Positions 10,880 to 22,726 of a DNA stretch of 64,000 nucleotides are shown in pieces. The first letter of the stretch is position 1, and each line of letters opens with the position of its first letter. Source of the stretch: Parastagonospora avenae f. sp. tritici 18332-5 (taxonomy: Eukaryota > Ascomycota > Dothideomycetes > Pleosporales > Phaeosphaeriaceae); contig JAFJTR010000037.1 in the NCBI GenBank assembly GCA_022559985.1, forward strand, positions 124,001-188,000, given 5' to 3'. The position numbers and the translations under genes were made by a program. The notes beneath the pieces are model-generated. The model saw nothing but the letters and a program-made list of their open reading frames with translations, ran no database searches and was not told the DNA's origin.

Positions 10880-12824
10880 CTAGCATGTGGTCTCCCTCCT
10901 GTCTTGAAACGGCCAAGCCTCTGCCCATCGCTCTCTTTCTTCTGGAGATCTTGACTCTGTATCCAGGAACCTCTCTTTTGCCTCCTTTAGTTTCTTGGAA
11001 AGTTCATCGAAATCCTCTGGAGGTACTGCTCCGTCCCATCCTGTGTATGCACCGACCTCACTAATGACGCGTGCCTTTCGCTCGACATCCTTTTCCCATT
11101 TTCTCATAGCGTCTTCCTGCTTCTTGAGATCTTCATCTGAGTATTTGAGCGGACAAGGTACACTGGCAGGATCATGCCCATTAGCCTTGATCACGGCTTC
11201 CCATATTTCCTGTTTTGCGAGCTGCGATAGCAAGGTCTGAACGTAGGCTTCGCCATCATCAAAACTAGACCCGACAAGGTTCATGATTTGACACGACAGA
11301 GTATTGCGGTATCTTAGTACTCGCAACAAATCCGGTGCTTGCTTTTGAATGAATATCTCGTAAAGACCCCATATGGTTTGGGCCGTGTGCAGAGCTCGTG
11401 CCTTTTCCTTATCATCTGGGGCTAGCTCTGCAAAGCCAGGAGGCAATACAGGCTTCTCAAAGTTTTCCAGGATCGGTCCATCGTATTCGATAAGAGACGG
11501 ATGATGTACATGAAGAAAAGCCGGGCTGAGGTGTACATTTTGCCAGTCGATAATCCCTGTTATTTCGGTAGGGCAGTTTTCATTGACAAATATGTTGTCA
11601 GAATGCAAGTCGTTATGCCACAGTATAGAGGCAGTACATGCATCGTCCTTGGGCATTATATAAGGAAAAACACGGCTGTAATCCCTGATAACTGCCGCTT
11701 TAGTATCCTTGGATGGTTGGTAACCTCCTGGGCCATTGAAGATTCCCTGTTGACGATCTCGCGGAAAGTCCGAAAAGCGGTCGAGACATGCGGTTTCTCG
11801 CTTTGCGATAGCTGTTAACACATCCTCGGCTGATGTCCCTAACATATGGTTACATCCGTGTTCGCTGTTAAAGGCAGTTCTGGGCGGTGGTGTCTTACAT
11901 GGGCCGCGATAGATATCGACTTCTCCTCTTCTATCATCAAACCAGGTGCGACTAGTGGTTGGGCCGACGCTGAAGGTGTCGTCGATCTTTGTGCCTATAG
12001 CGTCGGGAATGTCTTTTGCGTAGTATAATGAACCGTAATAAGCAAAGCGGGCCTTGGACAATCGCGCCGAGAACGTCGCAAGCTGTCTCACAATATCAAC
12101 CCTTTGTTTTGCCGACAAGTCATCCCACAGACGGCCGAGTTCAATACCTGGACATTTCTCCATTATGATGTACTCGGCGCCAACATCATTGGTCTCTGCT
12201 TGTGTGTTGTATGAGATGATTTTCGGGACAGGAATCTGAAGACGATCTCTAACCTAAGCAGCAAGTCAGCAGAGAACCATGTCTGAATGTTTGTGGCATG
12301 TGAAAGAGGCATACATAGTCCATAGTGGCAACTTCCGAAGCAGTTGTGTAATGCGCAGGGCCTGCATTAGGATTTGGGAGCCGAGCTATCAACTGGTGCC
12401 CGTCGTGCATCGTTACTAGGAAGGTCTTATTGAAATTTCCCTCTGGGAGTTTTGTGACCTCTACACAGTTTGCTTCACTGCCCACAGCATCCTCGGCGAC
12501 TCGAACGAGCGCCTTCAAGTCGAACTCCAGATAACGGCGCCGGAGTTGGTCTGATTCATTCCAGAGCCACCGTTGAGCTTTGTAAGTAAAGATATCGTTT
12601 TCTGGAACATTTTCTGGCAATTTATCAGCCTGAATGTAACGATGAGTTATGCAGAACATACCCTGCATTTTGATTTGAGGGAGACAACATTCTCCTTCCG
12701 ACCTGAGGGGTGGACGAGAATGACTAAATGAGCGATCGTCTCTACGTGGCCACCACGAGAGGAACCCCAAATGTCGAGTGAGAGATGCCGAATTATTGCG
12801 ACGCAGGTGCATGCGGGAAAGCAT
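10880..12824 (-). CDS. Aim9-like phosphotransferase (APH/kinase fold), probably mitochondrial
   Basis: Resembles fungal 'altered inheritance of mitochondria 9' proteins with an aminoglycoside-phosphotransferase fold; the physiological substrate is unknown. Exon 1 ends at 12315 and exon 2 runs 12253-10880 (61-nt intron, GTATGC donor). The junction gives EVATMDY followed by VRDRLQIPVPK, the expected kinase N-lobe. Other landmarks are FTYKAQRWLWNESDQLRRRY, LPEGNFNKTF (glycine loop equivalent), the catalytic loop LWHNDLHSDNIFV and the metal-binding IIDWQ. Inside exon 1 a 48-nt in-frame stretch (12661-12614) has a GTATGT donor, a GCTGATAA branch-like word and a CCAG end, so it may be a further intron. 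The first 30 or so residues are Arg/Ser-rich and could be a mitochondrial presequence. Confidence 0.8.
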
Positions 12825-14025
12825 TTTGTGCGCCGGCCTTAAACTCTCAGTTAACCCTTGTTTATTAAAAATGACAAGACTGCTATAGAAAGGCTAGAGT
12901 TTGAACAAGGGCGAGCGCATAAGTTCAGTAGGGAGGGATCGATAGCGTACAGTTCGGCGCCTGATGAATGTTAAGGACCTAGGTTCTGCAGAATGTGGGT
13001 TGGATGCGGCACGTCAAGAATTGCACAATCAAGGGCGCCTAAAAGAACGCATAGGATAGGTCAGTGCCTGTTTAGCTTCCCGGGAAACGGCCCAACTTCG
13101 GCAGAGCCCGTCCTTGGCACTTTAGCCTTGTATTGATCACTGTGCCACTCACTCTGGACACACTAGGTCACCATTGTAACTGACCGAGCGTTTGGCGAAA
13201 TTGTCGACTGGACGGACAAGTTCTTCATGCTGTCATTGTAAATCATCGTGCGTGAGCGACCAAAGGTAAACCTCGAAAGCAACACTTTCAGTCGGTATAG
13301 GTAGTATGTGATCGTGTTCTCATCTTACCTAAGTACAGAATTGCGACAATTATTTCGAATGTGTGGCCTATTTTACACCGTATGGAGCCCGTATCAATGA
13401 TTATGAAAAACTGAAAGCACAGTCGAATTACTCAGATTGTCGCCGAAATAACCATGCGTCTCAGATTGTTGGGAGCCATGTCTAACGTACAGTATCGATG
13501 TGGGATAGTCAAGTAACACAGAGCTCGCGTGTAACAACACCACGAACAGTCAAAATCCAACGCGCGTAGAGATAGCAGAGAATCAATCAATCATCTACTC
13601 AAACTCGTTGCAACGACCGTTACTTGATTCAGCCCCATACCTTTGCCGTGTCAACACAGATGCCTGCTCTGGAAGACCAATGATGATTGGGAAAGATGGA
13701 GCCTGGTATAAACTTTAATGCGTTTTCATGCCCGAGTATGGTTTTTTAAGCGCTGCTACTAAATATGGCAAGTCTGGCGTTTGGCCACGGTCTATAAGTC
13801 GTGCACAATGTCCACAAGAGCAAGGCAACTTGAGCAACAATCAGCACACCTCCACCTTCGAGCAATTGCGCCATCGATTTGTCGATTAAAAAATTTCCGT
13901 TTCGAACTTTGTACATTTTAAACCCGAGTACAGCATTCGCGCGTTGTTCTTCACAAGTGATCATTGGTAAGACGTGAAGAAATACTGTCCGTAACTCAAA
14001 CTAAACAGATCGCAAGCTATTTACG
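12825..14025. other. Intergenic region without convincing gene
   Basis: 1.2 kb between the divergent Aim9-like gene and the small basic protein gene. The only frames are short and lack family resemblance. It should contain both promoters. No repeat or RNA gene seen. Confidence 0.45.
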
Positions 14026-14400
14026 ATGGCCAATACCCTGAAGCAAGCCGTTCGAGACCTCTTCAAAGAAGCCAAGAAAAGCCGTTCTGGCATGCAGCGA
14101 ATCTTGAAGCCTTCAAGTGATGGCGCTGGCAGCCGAGTTTACCCTCCTCAACAACCGAAGAAGGACGAGAAGTTTGGCATACGCATCGACAAAGGCGAAG
14201 CTCTAGGTGGAAAAGTTCGACTTAATTTGCAAATCAATTCGAATGCAGCCAAGAAGACTCTTAAGGACTTGGCGAAGAAGAACGGATCTCACAAGAAATA
14301 TGTTACCATTGAGGTCGATCCTAACCAAGACGCTACAGAGGCCAACATGGACAAGCTTGAGGAGGAATTTCTTCGGGGAGTCGATTCCGGTAGCATTTGA
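14026..14400 (+). CDS. Small basic protein of unknown function (124 aa)
   Basis: Single-exon frame starting at an ATG preceded by ATTTACG. The N-terminal 60 residues are rich in Lys/Arg (LFKEAKKSRSGMQRIL), the middle alternates beta-like segments (KFGIRIDKGEALGGKVRLNL) with a Lys-rich helix (AAKKTLKDLAKKNG), and the end is acidic. No domain recognised. Codon use looks normal for the window and the frame is well isolated, which supports a real gene. It is divergent from the Aim9-like gene. Confidence 0.6.
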   Translation: MANTLKQAVRDLFKEAKKSRSGMQRILKPSSDGAGSRVYPPQQPKKDEKFGIRIDKGEALGGKVRLNLQINSNAAKKTLKDLAKKNGSHKKYVTIEVDPNQDATEANMDKLEEEFLRGVDSGSI

Positions 14401-15114
14401 GGGGCTATAGAATTTATGGCACCGGTCCATGTGAACACTTGGACTTAAATGCTTTCACGCAGCGCCTTCCTTCCTTCGTATCGTACTAAACTTCCGTAGA
14501 CCCGACATTGCGATTTATCACTTCACGTTCCTTCAAAATCTATTACACAAACTTGTGCTGGAAAGTTCTGCACCAAGTCAAAACTGATTTCCGCTTTCGA
14601 TAAGCAAAGAATAGTAAATTGACTTTAACCAGCGCAACGACTTTTGACGGATCGGACAGGTAAGCTAGTTGTCATCGTCCTATGGTCGTATGTAAGAGAA
14701 CAGTGTGGTTGCTTAGAATATTAACCTGCAAGATGACCTCAGCCTGAAGGCACTACGAACACCAACGCAACGCATCCATCACCTACCTATTTGCACTTTG
14801 GTATCCTTCTCTTACTCACTACAGGGTAGTGTTGGTAAACTGCATGAGCCTAGTTGAGCAAGTGCAAACTACAACTAAGCAACAGTAGATGAGATCGACG
14901 CATTGCCTTCAAAGCTCAAGATTCAATCTCCTACCCATCCCCCACTAAAAGTCTACATCATAAATATTCCATATCGATCAATAAACCGCGTACCATCTCT
15001 CCTATAGAAGTAAAGTATAACAAAAGTCCCCCATCCAATGCAAAACCCGTCCCATCAATACAAAATCCACCAGCGCCTAGTAAATGCACATCTTCACCCG
15101 AAAATCATCGCAGT
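14401..15114. other. Convergent intergenic region
   Basis: 714 bases between the 3' ends of the small basic protein gene (+) and the Gid7-like gene (-). It holds both 3' flanks. I see no gene in it. Confidence 0.5.
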
Positions 15115-17169
15115 CTACCTTCCATATCCGTTGCTCGGCCCGCTATTTGAAGGTATCGGTGGCGCGCTGGCAGGTTTCCATATCCGGACTCTGTGGTCGT
15201 CGCCAGCGGAGGCGAAGACGGTGGGATCTTTGGGATGCCATGCGACGCTATTGACGCAGCCGATGTGGGCGTCGAGAGTTTCGACGAGGCGGCCGCTGGA
15301 GCGCCAGATGTAGATTCTGGAGTCTAGTATTCGTGTTAGTCTCGATCTCAAAGACGAAAGAAACGTGATAGCTTACCCTCACTCCCGCTGACGATGAAGT
15401 TCTCGTTCGCGCCACCAAACGCAGAGCGAATGATGAACTGTGTCTGCTGATGTCCCTTGAACGTCCGTATCGTGTCTCCGGTGTCGATTTCCATGAGCTT
15501 GATTTCGTCTGGGCTCATGCTGACCAACATATGTCGCGAATCCTGACTGATGGTGACGCTTGTTAGTTTGACGTCGTCAGACCGTATTTCGCAAATCTTC
15601 TCGTAGCTTGTAAAGTCATAGGCTACGATCGAGCTCTCGGAGACGACCACGAGTCGTTGGCCATCAGGTGATATTGCGAGATCGTTTGCACGTATTTTCG
15701 AACCGTCCTCACAGAAGTTGTGAATCTGTCGGCCTTCAAAGTCCCAGATGCCGCAGCCTGTCTTGTCGTCTTGCGAGCCAATGACCACGTGCTTGCCAGA
15801 CGGTGTCCAGGCAGCTGTAGTACAGGGGTATGTGAATTCATTGATATAAGCGATGCACACACCAGCCTGTGAAGATTAGCCCTGCACCCATAGGAGGAAT
15901 CATGAACCATACCTTGACATCCCATATTCGTGCAGCGTTCTCCGGCTGTGAACAACATGTGACGATCTTAGTGTTATCTGGACTCCATGCAAGGTGCGTT
16001 ACTCCTGAACCCTGGTGTTCATCAAGATGGTACAGCACTTTGTACGTCTTTGTATCGTAGATGCAGATAGTCGAGTCTTTGCTAGAGGAGGCAAGCATTG
16101 TGCCGTCATTTGAATATTGTAAAAACCACACCTCGTCCTTGTGATGCTTGAGTTCGAGGACTGGCCTTGTGGGGAAGTCTTCTCTCTCGCACTTGTGATC
16201 AAGGTAAAGCGAAGGCGAAGCGGCGGTGTTGTGGTACAAGCAATTCGATATCCAGCTGTCTTTTACATCGTCCAGTAGTACTGAAAGGCGGTGTTCTGGT
16301 ATCATGACGCTCGGCGATATTGATTCTTGAACGAGTTAGTAGTAGGAAGTGTAAAAGATGCTGTACATACTCGATAACTCTGACAACAATTGTGTTCGTG
16401 ATTCGCCCCTTGCCCCGTCCCACTGAGATTGGAGTCTCAGATCCTCTGCAGACTGACACATGAGAAGACTGCCAGTGTTAGCTATTTGGTTCGTGTTAAT
16501 ATTTCAGTTGACATACCTCGAAAGAGCATGGAGCCGCCCAACGTCTTGATGGAGCGGAGTTAGCTCCTGTCGAAGCACTGTGAGCGCCTTGCCCAACTCC
16601 CTACGTTCCAGGAGCTCCAGATACTTTTGCTGCTTCATCCAAAACATCATCTCGTCTCGGTCGGCGCCCTCGGCCAGCGTCAGCCCTCCGGAATGCTGCG
16701 AATTTGATCTCGAATGCGACTTCGACCACGACTTCCCATACGACGCGTCCAAGCCAACCCCTCCCCCATCGTACGTATTCGTGCCAAATAATAACTCTTC
16801 AGCCTCAGTCCAGTCTCCGTTCAGCACCGAACTGCGAAACGACGCGACTGTTGGTCCTTCCAGCTGAAAGCCACTCTCTTTACACAGCGTGCCGGCAGCG
16901 CCATGGTACCCCAGATCCGTCAGGCTCTGTATCAGTATCCTTGTCACCTCTTCCCTGTCGTGACCATAGAAGGTTGGCGATACCGCATTGCCGTTGGCTA
17001 CCGGGCCTCCATTTGTGTACGAGCCGTTGCTCTCTGTCCGCGCATGAGAGTCTCCATTCGACGTCTTGCCCCTCGGCGATCGTAGGCCCGAAGATCGGGA
17101 TGATCCGTTGGTGTAGGTTTGGGAGGGTGATCGTGATCGTTTCGAGGCGTCGTTGTTGTCAAGGCGCAT
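15115..17169 (-). CDS. gid7: Gid7/WDR26-like WD40 protein with LisH-CTLH domain
   Basis: Subunit of the GID/CTLH E3 ubiquitin ligase, which in yeast degrades gluconeogenic enzymes; nuclear and cytosolic. Five exons join in frame: 17169-16517, 16468-16371, 16325-15913, 15866-15377 and 15323-15115, giving 620 residues from this ATG. A disordered Ser-rich N-terminus is followed by a LisH-like segment (ILIQSLTDLGYHGAAGTL), CTLH (FWMKQQKYLELLERRELGKA) and a linker with SPSVMIPEHRL. WD repeats follow (EVWFLQYSNDGTMLASSSKD, HLAWSPDNTKIVTC, DSRIYIW, VNSVAWHPKDPTVFASAGDD). The last intron carries a perfect GACTAACAC branch site. The frame stays open upstream to 17649 without an ATG and looks coding (Ser/Pro-rich, then KRGHSLSESDEEAD), so the true start may be in an upstream exon. 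Confidence 0.85.
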
Positions 17170-18634
17170 CGTCCCTTGCGTTCTGCGCCTGCGCTTAGCT
17201 GTATGGCGTGCTGACCGGCCTGTTTGCGCAGTCTGATCGGCCTCTTCGTCGCTCTCAGAGAGACTGTGCCCGCGCTTCCCGGCTGTATTGAGATCAGACG
17301 AAGGCGCGGTCAGGGCGGCAAGTGGCTGAGTGGAGGCGCTGGTGCTGGGTTCGGTGTCGGGGTGGTGGGCAGAGGATGAATGGGAAGGAGAAGCTTGGGA
17401 GGTCGGGAGGGGTGGGTCGGCGGGGGCGATGGGGGGAATTGTGTCTGTTTCGTTTGCCAGGACTTCGGTGAGCCTCCACGTACCCGCAGATGACGCGGGT
17501 ATTGGGTGTCGGGGGCGCTGGGCCGGTGAAGAGCTTCCTTTCGGGCTTATGCAGGGACCATTAAAGGGTTTGGAGGTTCGTGTAGCTGTAGCGCGGGGTG
17601 CTGAAGAGCGTGAGGCGGTCGGAGAGGCGGCAGAGAGGCGTGTAGTGTGCTAGGACGGTGGTGACAATGGGCGAGATGGCCAGCGGAAAGATGATGTCGG
17701 CGCGCGGTCGGTGCGCTGGAGCCTGCTTACAAGCTCCGGTATAGCTCCACTAGGGCAGGGAGCGTCTGGAGATAGCCGTTGGTGGGCTGTAGAACGTGTT
17801 TGTTGCTGTCGTTGGTCGTGCTAGTAGCTTGTCGCCTTCAGATGCGGAGGCTGGCTACAGCTTGGTGCCGAAAGCGTTACCCTTCATGCGTCAACTTGGC
17901 AGGCACAACCTTGGGCAGTCAGCCAGCACGATGACGACGGCAGAGTAGCTGGCTGTAATGGTTGGAACAAAAAGTAGTGTCACTTTAGCAGAAGTGCATG
18001 TATATGAGCAAGTGTTTTGCATGCATGCAATGTACAGGCACCCACATCGCCATGCCCCGGGTCGACCCGCCGCGGTCACATGGGTTTAATCGCCGCCGAT
18101 AAGGCATGAGCTAGCTTCAACACCAACTCCTCACGCGCCCGCTGCTGCCGCCAGTAAACCTTCCACCCTGAAGCCCTTCTTTACCATCTATGCCGCCATA
18201 TCTCTGGTACAGGTGCTAGCTTTCGTTGGCGTAAGACGAGATGCGCTGTGCCTCGTCACATGTAACCAAAAACGCGCTGCTATGCCGTCGCCAACCAAGT
18301 GTCACAATTAGATTGGGCGCCAAGGCTTTCTAGCATCCATGGATTCCAAGGTTGCTCCATGACATTTGACTTTGTAGAAGTGGTACTGATACTCAAGACC
18401 GACGAAAGAAACTGTGAATTTCCTTCATCAGGAATGGTTGAGCTGTAAATATGCAAGTTCCGAAAAAGAATTCTGCCTCGATCTATGTTCTATTAAACTG
18501 TCTCACTTTTGTGACGCCGACCTGACGCCGATGTTCCCAAACTAGACTCTTCCGTCATTGCTTACTAGATCAAGATAGATGACATGTCTACTAGCATCGA
18601 ATCCTTCTCCCTTGGCAGGTCCATAGATGAAGCT
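17170..18634. other. Upstream region of the Gid7-like gene; possible 5' coding extension
   Basis: From 17170 to 17649 the minus strand keeps the Gid7 frame open and reads as a low-complexity but plausible protein segment, without any in-frame ATG before a TAG at 17652-17650. The rest, to the end of the Vps75-like gene at 18635, holds no gene I can support. Confidence 0.45.
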
Positions 18635-19787
18635 CTACTTCTTGCGCTGCTTCTTAGCAGGTGGTCCTACATCCGACTTGCGACCTTTGCTGACTAGTGC
18701 GCGAATGTCGACTTGTTGGTCGTCCGAGTCGTCCTCGACCATGGCTTCCACCTCTGAGTCGTCCATGCCCTCGACATCAAGGTCGGAGAGGTCCTCATCG
18801 TCTTCCTCTTCATCGAAAGTTGCCTCTGTGAACTCATTAGCTCAGTTTGTGCCTCGAGCCTTCAAAGAACTTACTGTAGTATTTGATGGCGTTTGGCCAC
18901 ATGTCTTCCGCAATGATGGTGACGACCTCATCTCCGCCAGGGAATACCTCTACCTCCTGGTAATCCTGCGAGTCCTCCTCCTCATCATCCTCGTCCTCGT
19001 CGAGCTTCTCGCCACGCTTAATCTTCTCGATCTTCTCCTTGTCTTCCTTCTCGGCCTTCGCGGACTCCTCCACGCTGATCCACCGGTATCCCGAAACGAA
19101 AGAGAACAGACCGAAGAAGCTGATTGAGGATTCGAACGATGTCTCAATCTTCTTCGAGAGCTCCTTGTATTCTGGCAACTCTGTCTCCTTCTTTCTCGCA
19201 TCCTTGTCAGACGAGTCCAAATTCAACTTCTTCCTCGCCTCACCCAGCTTGAAGGCTGCGTCTGTCAAACCGCCAGTCAGGTCCTTGCCCTTCTTCCAGT
19301 GAATCTGCACGGGCTCCGACACCAGACCAGCCCAGTCTCTCGACTTCCTGAACCAGAATTTCTTCTCTAGCACCTTGTCCTCGAAGTATTCGTTCTCCTT
19401 GAAGCCGAACTTCAGTGAGAAGCTGCGCGGCGAGCCATTGGGGTCGTCGAGCTCAAAGCGCGAGACTTCGAAGGTGTTGAGGCATTCGGCAAAGACTTTC
19501 GAGTCGGAGGGCTGGATGAAGTTGTCGATCTCGGGCGGTGCCTGCTCGAATACGAGAGACCAGAAGTGTGGGATCTTCTTGATGTAGTCGGCGCGCTTGG
19601 TGTAGAGTGGTGCATGGAGAGCTTCGGCTTTGCGGACTAGGGAGTGTTAGTAGTGTCTTTACTAAGACGGCTTGTAAGATGGCGTACTGATCTCCAGCTC
19701 TACATCCTCGAACTCAGTTTCAATGACACTGAGCTCCTCGAAGCGTGCCATGAGCACCTCTTCGGATTCTACCTGCAATTCGGCCAT
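18635..19787 (-). CDS. vps75: Vps75/SET-type NAP-family histone chaperone
   Basis: Histone H3-H4 chaperone; in yeast Vps75 binds Rtt109 and supports H3 acetylation in nucleus and cytosol. Exons 19787-19688, 19636-18875 and 18825-18635 join to 350 residues. An N-terminal dimerisation helix (SEEVLMARFEELSVIETEF) leads into the NAP fold: IPHFWSLVFEQAP, FSLKFGFKENEYFEDKVL, IHWKKGKDLT and IIAEDMWPNAIKYY. These match SET/Vps75 landmarks in order (IP-FW, ENPYFENKVL, WKSGKDLT, DDIWPNPLQYY). The C-terminus is strongly acidic (DEEEDDEDLSDLD), then ends in a basic KKQRKK, a likely nuclear signal. A second acidic patch sits inside the fold (KLDEDEDDEEEDSQDYQ). It could be called SET rather than Vps75; the two names mark the same family. 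Confidence 0.87.
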
Positions 19788-20529
19788 ATTGTGCGAGTAA
19801 TTGATCTTGACTAAACCTTTGTCAGTACCCGACCAGAAGCATCGCGAAGGTCTTGCGACTCACTTCTACCAATTAATTCTACAGTGAACAGTGTAGGGCA
19901 GTGTTTGTCAAGATTGTGATTTTGTGCAGCTTGAGAATCTGCAACCCAAATTTTGGACAGGGTTCAGCGCATGGACCATGTAGACGTCAGAGTCTCCACT
20001 GTGGAGACATCCCGCACATTTGAGCTGCTGCTCCACACAATCAGTCACATCACTTTTCAGCCCGATTTGAAGAACTTGATATAAGAGCTTGTTGGATTGT
20101 TCTCCTCCTGGCCTTGTTTGGTATGGGAACAACCTGACATGGATCACGCTGGAGGAGAGCAAGCGAGCACAGCAAGCATCTACTTACATATCTTATGATC
20201 CCCATTTAAAGTAGAATTCATTCATTCGGATCACGTTACGGTTGTACTGTCAACTATCGAGATGCGGAAGGGCGGAATTTCGCGTCTCTACGCGTCGACT
20301 TTCGATACCTTGGTACTGCTGCCACCGCCGGTTACAAGGTACCTCATTGATACCATCGCCTGTGCTGTCCTTGTCCATAGTTCTTTCTCACGTGTAACGA
20401 GCAAAATCTCGCTAGTTATGTTCTACTCGGAGTTCAACATTGCCTTTCACAGAAGGCACCCTGGAAGCTTCCACAGCGCACACTGAGGAGTCACCGTGAA
20501 AGAGTCTGTGGCTGTGCACATCCGCCCCC
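19788..20529. other. Divergent intergenic region
   Basis: Shared upstream region of the Vps75-like gene (-) and the 20661 gene (+). No gene recognised; short frames here lack family resemblance. Confidence 0.45.
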
Positions 20530-20585
20530 GACTATATATACAATCGCTCTATATTCCCCAACTGCTCTCTCTCTCTCTCTCTTCT
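20530..20585 (+). promoter_or_regulatory. Probable core promoter: TATA-like box and CT tract
   Basis: TATATATA at about 20533-20540 followed by an uninterrupted CT dinucleotide run at 20565-20582, about 80 nt before the ATG at 20661. CT-rich tracts next to transcription starts are common in filamentous fungi. The CT run is also a microsatellite likely to vary in length. Confidence 0.5.
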
Positions 20586-20660
20586 TGAACTTCTACACTA
20601 CGCCTCTCCTCAACCCGGAACATTGTCAACCACGTCCTTGGCCAAATCTACTCAGCAAAT

Positions 20661-21785
20661 ATGGGCGGTAAAACATTCCCCAATCTAATTGTTCCTCGCA
20701 TGTCACCAGAGCTCTACGAGCGAGTCTCGATGGAGTGTCAGTCAAAGCTTGAGACTGTCTTTGACAGGGTGGTGATACCTCGCGATGCCCCGGCTAAGAC
20801 TGACCATGGAGATGTCGACTTCCTCGTCCAAGGTCACTCGAAGACCGACATCTGGGACGAACTCAAGACTCTGCTAGGGTCTGAGCTTGAACAGCGCAAT
20901 GGCGGCTCTACGTCTTTCGCGATCTCGCACCCGGAAATTGCCGGCGCACATGTTCAAATCGATGTCGAACTGTCACCTGACGACAGCACACCTGACGGAG
21001 CTGAGTTGTTCGAATGGACCAGATTCATGAAGGGCGACTCAGATATGATGCAGATTGTTGGAATATCACACCGCGCCTATGGTCTCACATGTACCGATAC
21101 AGGTTTCTATGTGCGAGTCGAGCATATTGAACCTTACGACAAGGAAAAGGCGAAGCTGTTCCTCACACGAGACCCAAATGAAGCTATGGAGTTCTACGGC
21201 CTTGGTACTGCCAAGTACTGGGCTGGATTCAAGGATGAGACCGAACTCTTCGACTGGGTTTCGAATGGCCGGTTCTTCGCGCACGCAGTCTTCGCGCGTC
21301 GAGTCGAGAAGAGCAATGATCGCTCGCGGCAAGCAAAAAGGCCGATGTACAGACGCTTTGTTGAAGAGTACATGCCAGCTCATACCGGAAAAAACGCATT
21401 GACGATTTGGACACGTCAGGAAGTCCTCGAAGAAGCCGTCAAATATTTCAGCAAGCACACCGAATACAACGAGAAAATCGCAGAGCATACCTCTAGGCAG
21501 AACGAACTGACGCTGTGGGGCCAAATCCGAACCGTCCTTCCCATAACGAGCAAGTCGTCCCAAGACTTCGCTTTGAAGTCGTTGAGAAGGTGGGTGTTCT
21601 TTCAGAACGGCCGACCCAGCATTGCCACTGAAGCCAACCTCGATGACCCTGCGATCTGGACGAGCTTGATGGAACCCGGAAGCTTAGCAAGCGTACTTAC
21701 GTGGGTGACGGATCGCTGGGAAGAGGTCAAGGTGCTGGAGAAGGCTCGAGCGAGTGCAGCGAAGTCGGCAGCCCTGGCTGGTTGA
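20661..21785 (+). CDS. Nucleotidyltransferase-like protein of unknown function (374 aa)
   Basis: Single-exon gene with no family name I can give. The N-terminal region carries AKTDHGDVDFLVQG (residues about 45-58), with Asp51 and Asp53 in a GDVDxLV pattern, and later HVQIDVELS with a further acidic residue on a strand. This D-x-D plus distal h[DE]h arrangement is the metal-binding signature of the polymerase-beta-like nucleotidyltransferase superfamily. The rest is helical with Trp/Phe-rich segments (FYGLGTAKYWAGFKDETELFDW). Proteins with this layout are common in Ascomycota as hypotheticals. The nucleotidyltransferase assignment is inference from the motif only. Confidence 0.75.
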   Translation: MGGKTFPNLIVPRMSPELYERVSMECQSKLETVFDRVVIPRDAPAKTDHGDVDFLVQGHSKTDIWDELKTLLGSELEQRNGGSTSFAISHPEIAGAHVQIDVELSPDDSTPDGAELFEWTRFMKGDSDMMQIVGISHRAYGLTCTDTGFYVRVEHIEPYDKEKAKLFLTRDPNEAMEFYGLGTAKYWAGFKDETELFDWVSNGRFFAHAVFARRVEKSNDRSRQAKRPMYRRFVEEYMPAHTGKNALTIWTRQEVLEEAVKYFSKHTEYNEKIAEHTSRQNELTLWGQIRTVLPITSKSSQDFALKSLRRWVFFQNGRPSIATEANLDDPAIWTSLMEPGSLASVLTWVTDRWEEVKVLEKARASAAKSAALAG

Positions 21786-22726
21786 TAGAAGTGCAGCATT
21801 GTGTTCCGGGGTTTCTCGCAGTACACCGGAACTTAACACGGCTCTTGCGACGCAACTGTATGATCATCACGCTAAGAGCTCATCTTTCCTGGCGCATCGC
21901 ATAGCAATGCTTTCAACGCATTCGTACTTGAGGTACTGCAAGGCAAATTAGGCCTGTCGAAGGATATCGGAAGAAGAGGGATCGCGATCAGGCACTACAA
22001 ATCGCTGCCGAAGCTCGGGTTTCTTACATTTACCTTCTCAGTATCTCACAGATGAGCTGCTGTTGTCCTAGTACAATACAGCATACTCACATCCCGCTAG
22101 CTCAACATCTCGTAATAATCCAAAAAGCGTCATCACATGCGCATCTCCCTCCATGCACTTTAAATATGCTAGGCCGATGCAAGCCATGACAGTCATCACA
22201 CACTTAACCTGCAGCGCTATCGGACCACTTCGTCGTATTTCGCCTTCGTTGTCGAGGAAAATTTGATTTCGAAGGGGTAACAGAAATACGTGCATGTGGG
22301 GTCCATTTTCGTCAGGACCTTGGAAGGCTTTGTTTGCGCCGGCCCGATCTGGAAGTGACGCTCCGAGCCACTAACATTTCTTTTGTACCCAGTTTTCTAA
22401 GGACGAACTTCGTGCACCTTATTTTCATATATGATCTGCGGGGTTTGGTATTCATATTTATTGTACTAGGACTAATTACAGCTGAGTTGTGAGAAGAAAA
22501 GAAAGAGTTGGACTTTATCGGAGAAACCCGGCGCACACACCACGATACAGCGGAAGACCACTCGTCACAGCTTCAGAGAGATATAGAGCCTAGAATTCCG
22601 AGTCAAGAAACTTAAGTGTACCCGATATCTATATACAACTGCGTATACCTTCAGAAGCACGAAAATCTGAAGGGGCTGAAGAGCTTTGCCAGCCGAATAT
22701 TCCCGACTCTTCATCAGTCGTGCACA
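21786..22726. other. Intergenic region
   Basis: 941 bases between two + strand genes. No convincing gene. It includes the 3' flank of the nucleotidyltransferase-like gene and the promoter of the asparaginase gene. Confidence 0.45.

Noticed and set aside
13746..13964. 72-codon minus-strand frame
   Set aside because: AT-rich chance frame with no family features.
18627..19127. Ser/Leu-rich + strand frame at the Vps75-like gene
   Set aside because: It is antisense to the acidic tail of a clear NAP-family protein; acidic codons read backwards as Ser/Leu.
20565..20582. CT microsatellite as a novel element
   Set aside because: A pyrimidine run before a fungal start site is ordinary promoter sequence.
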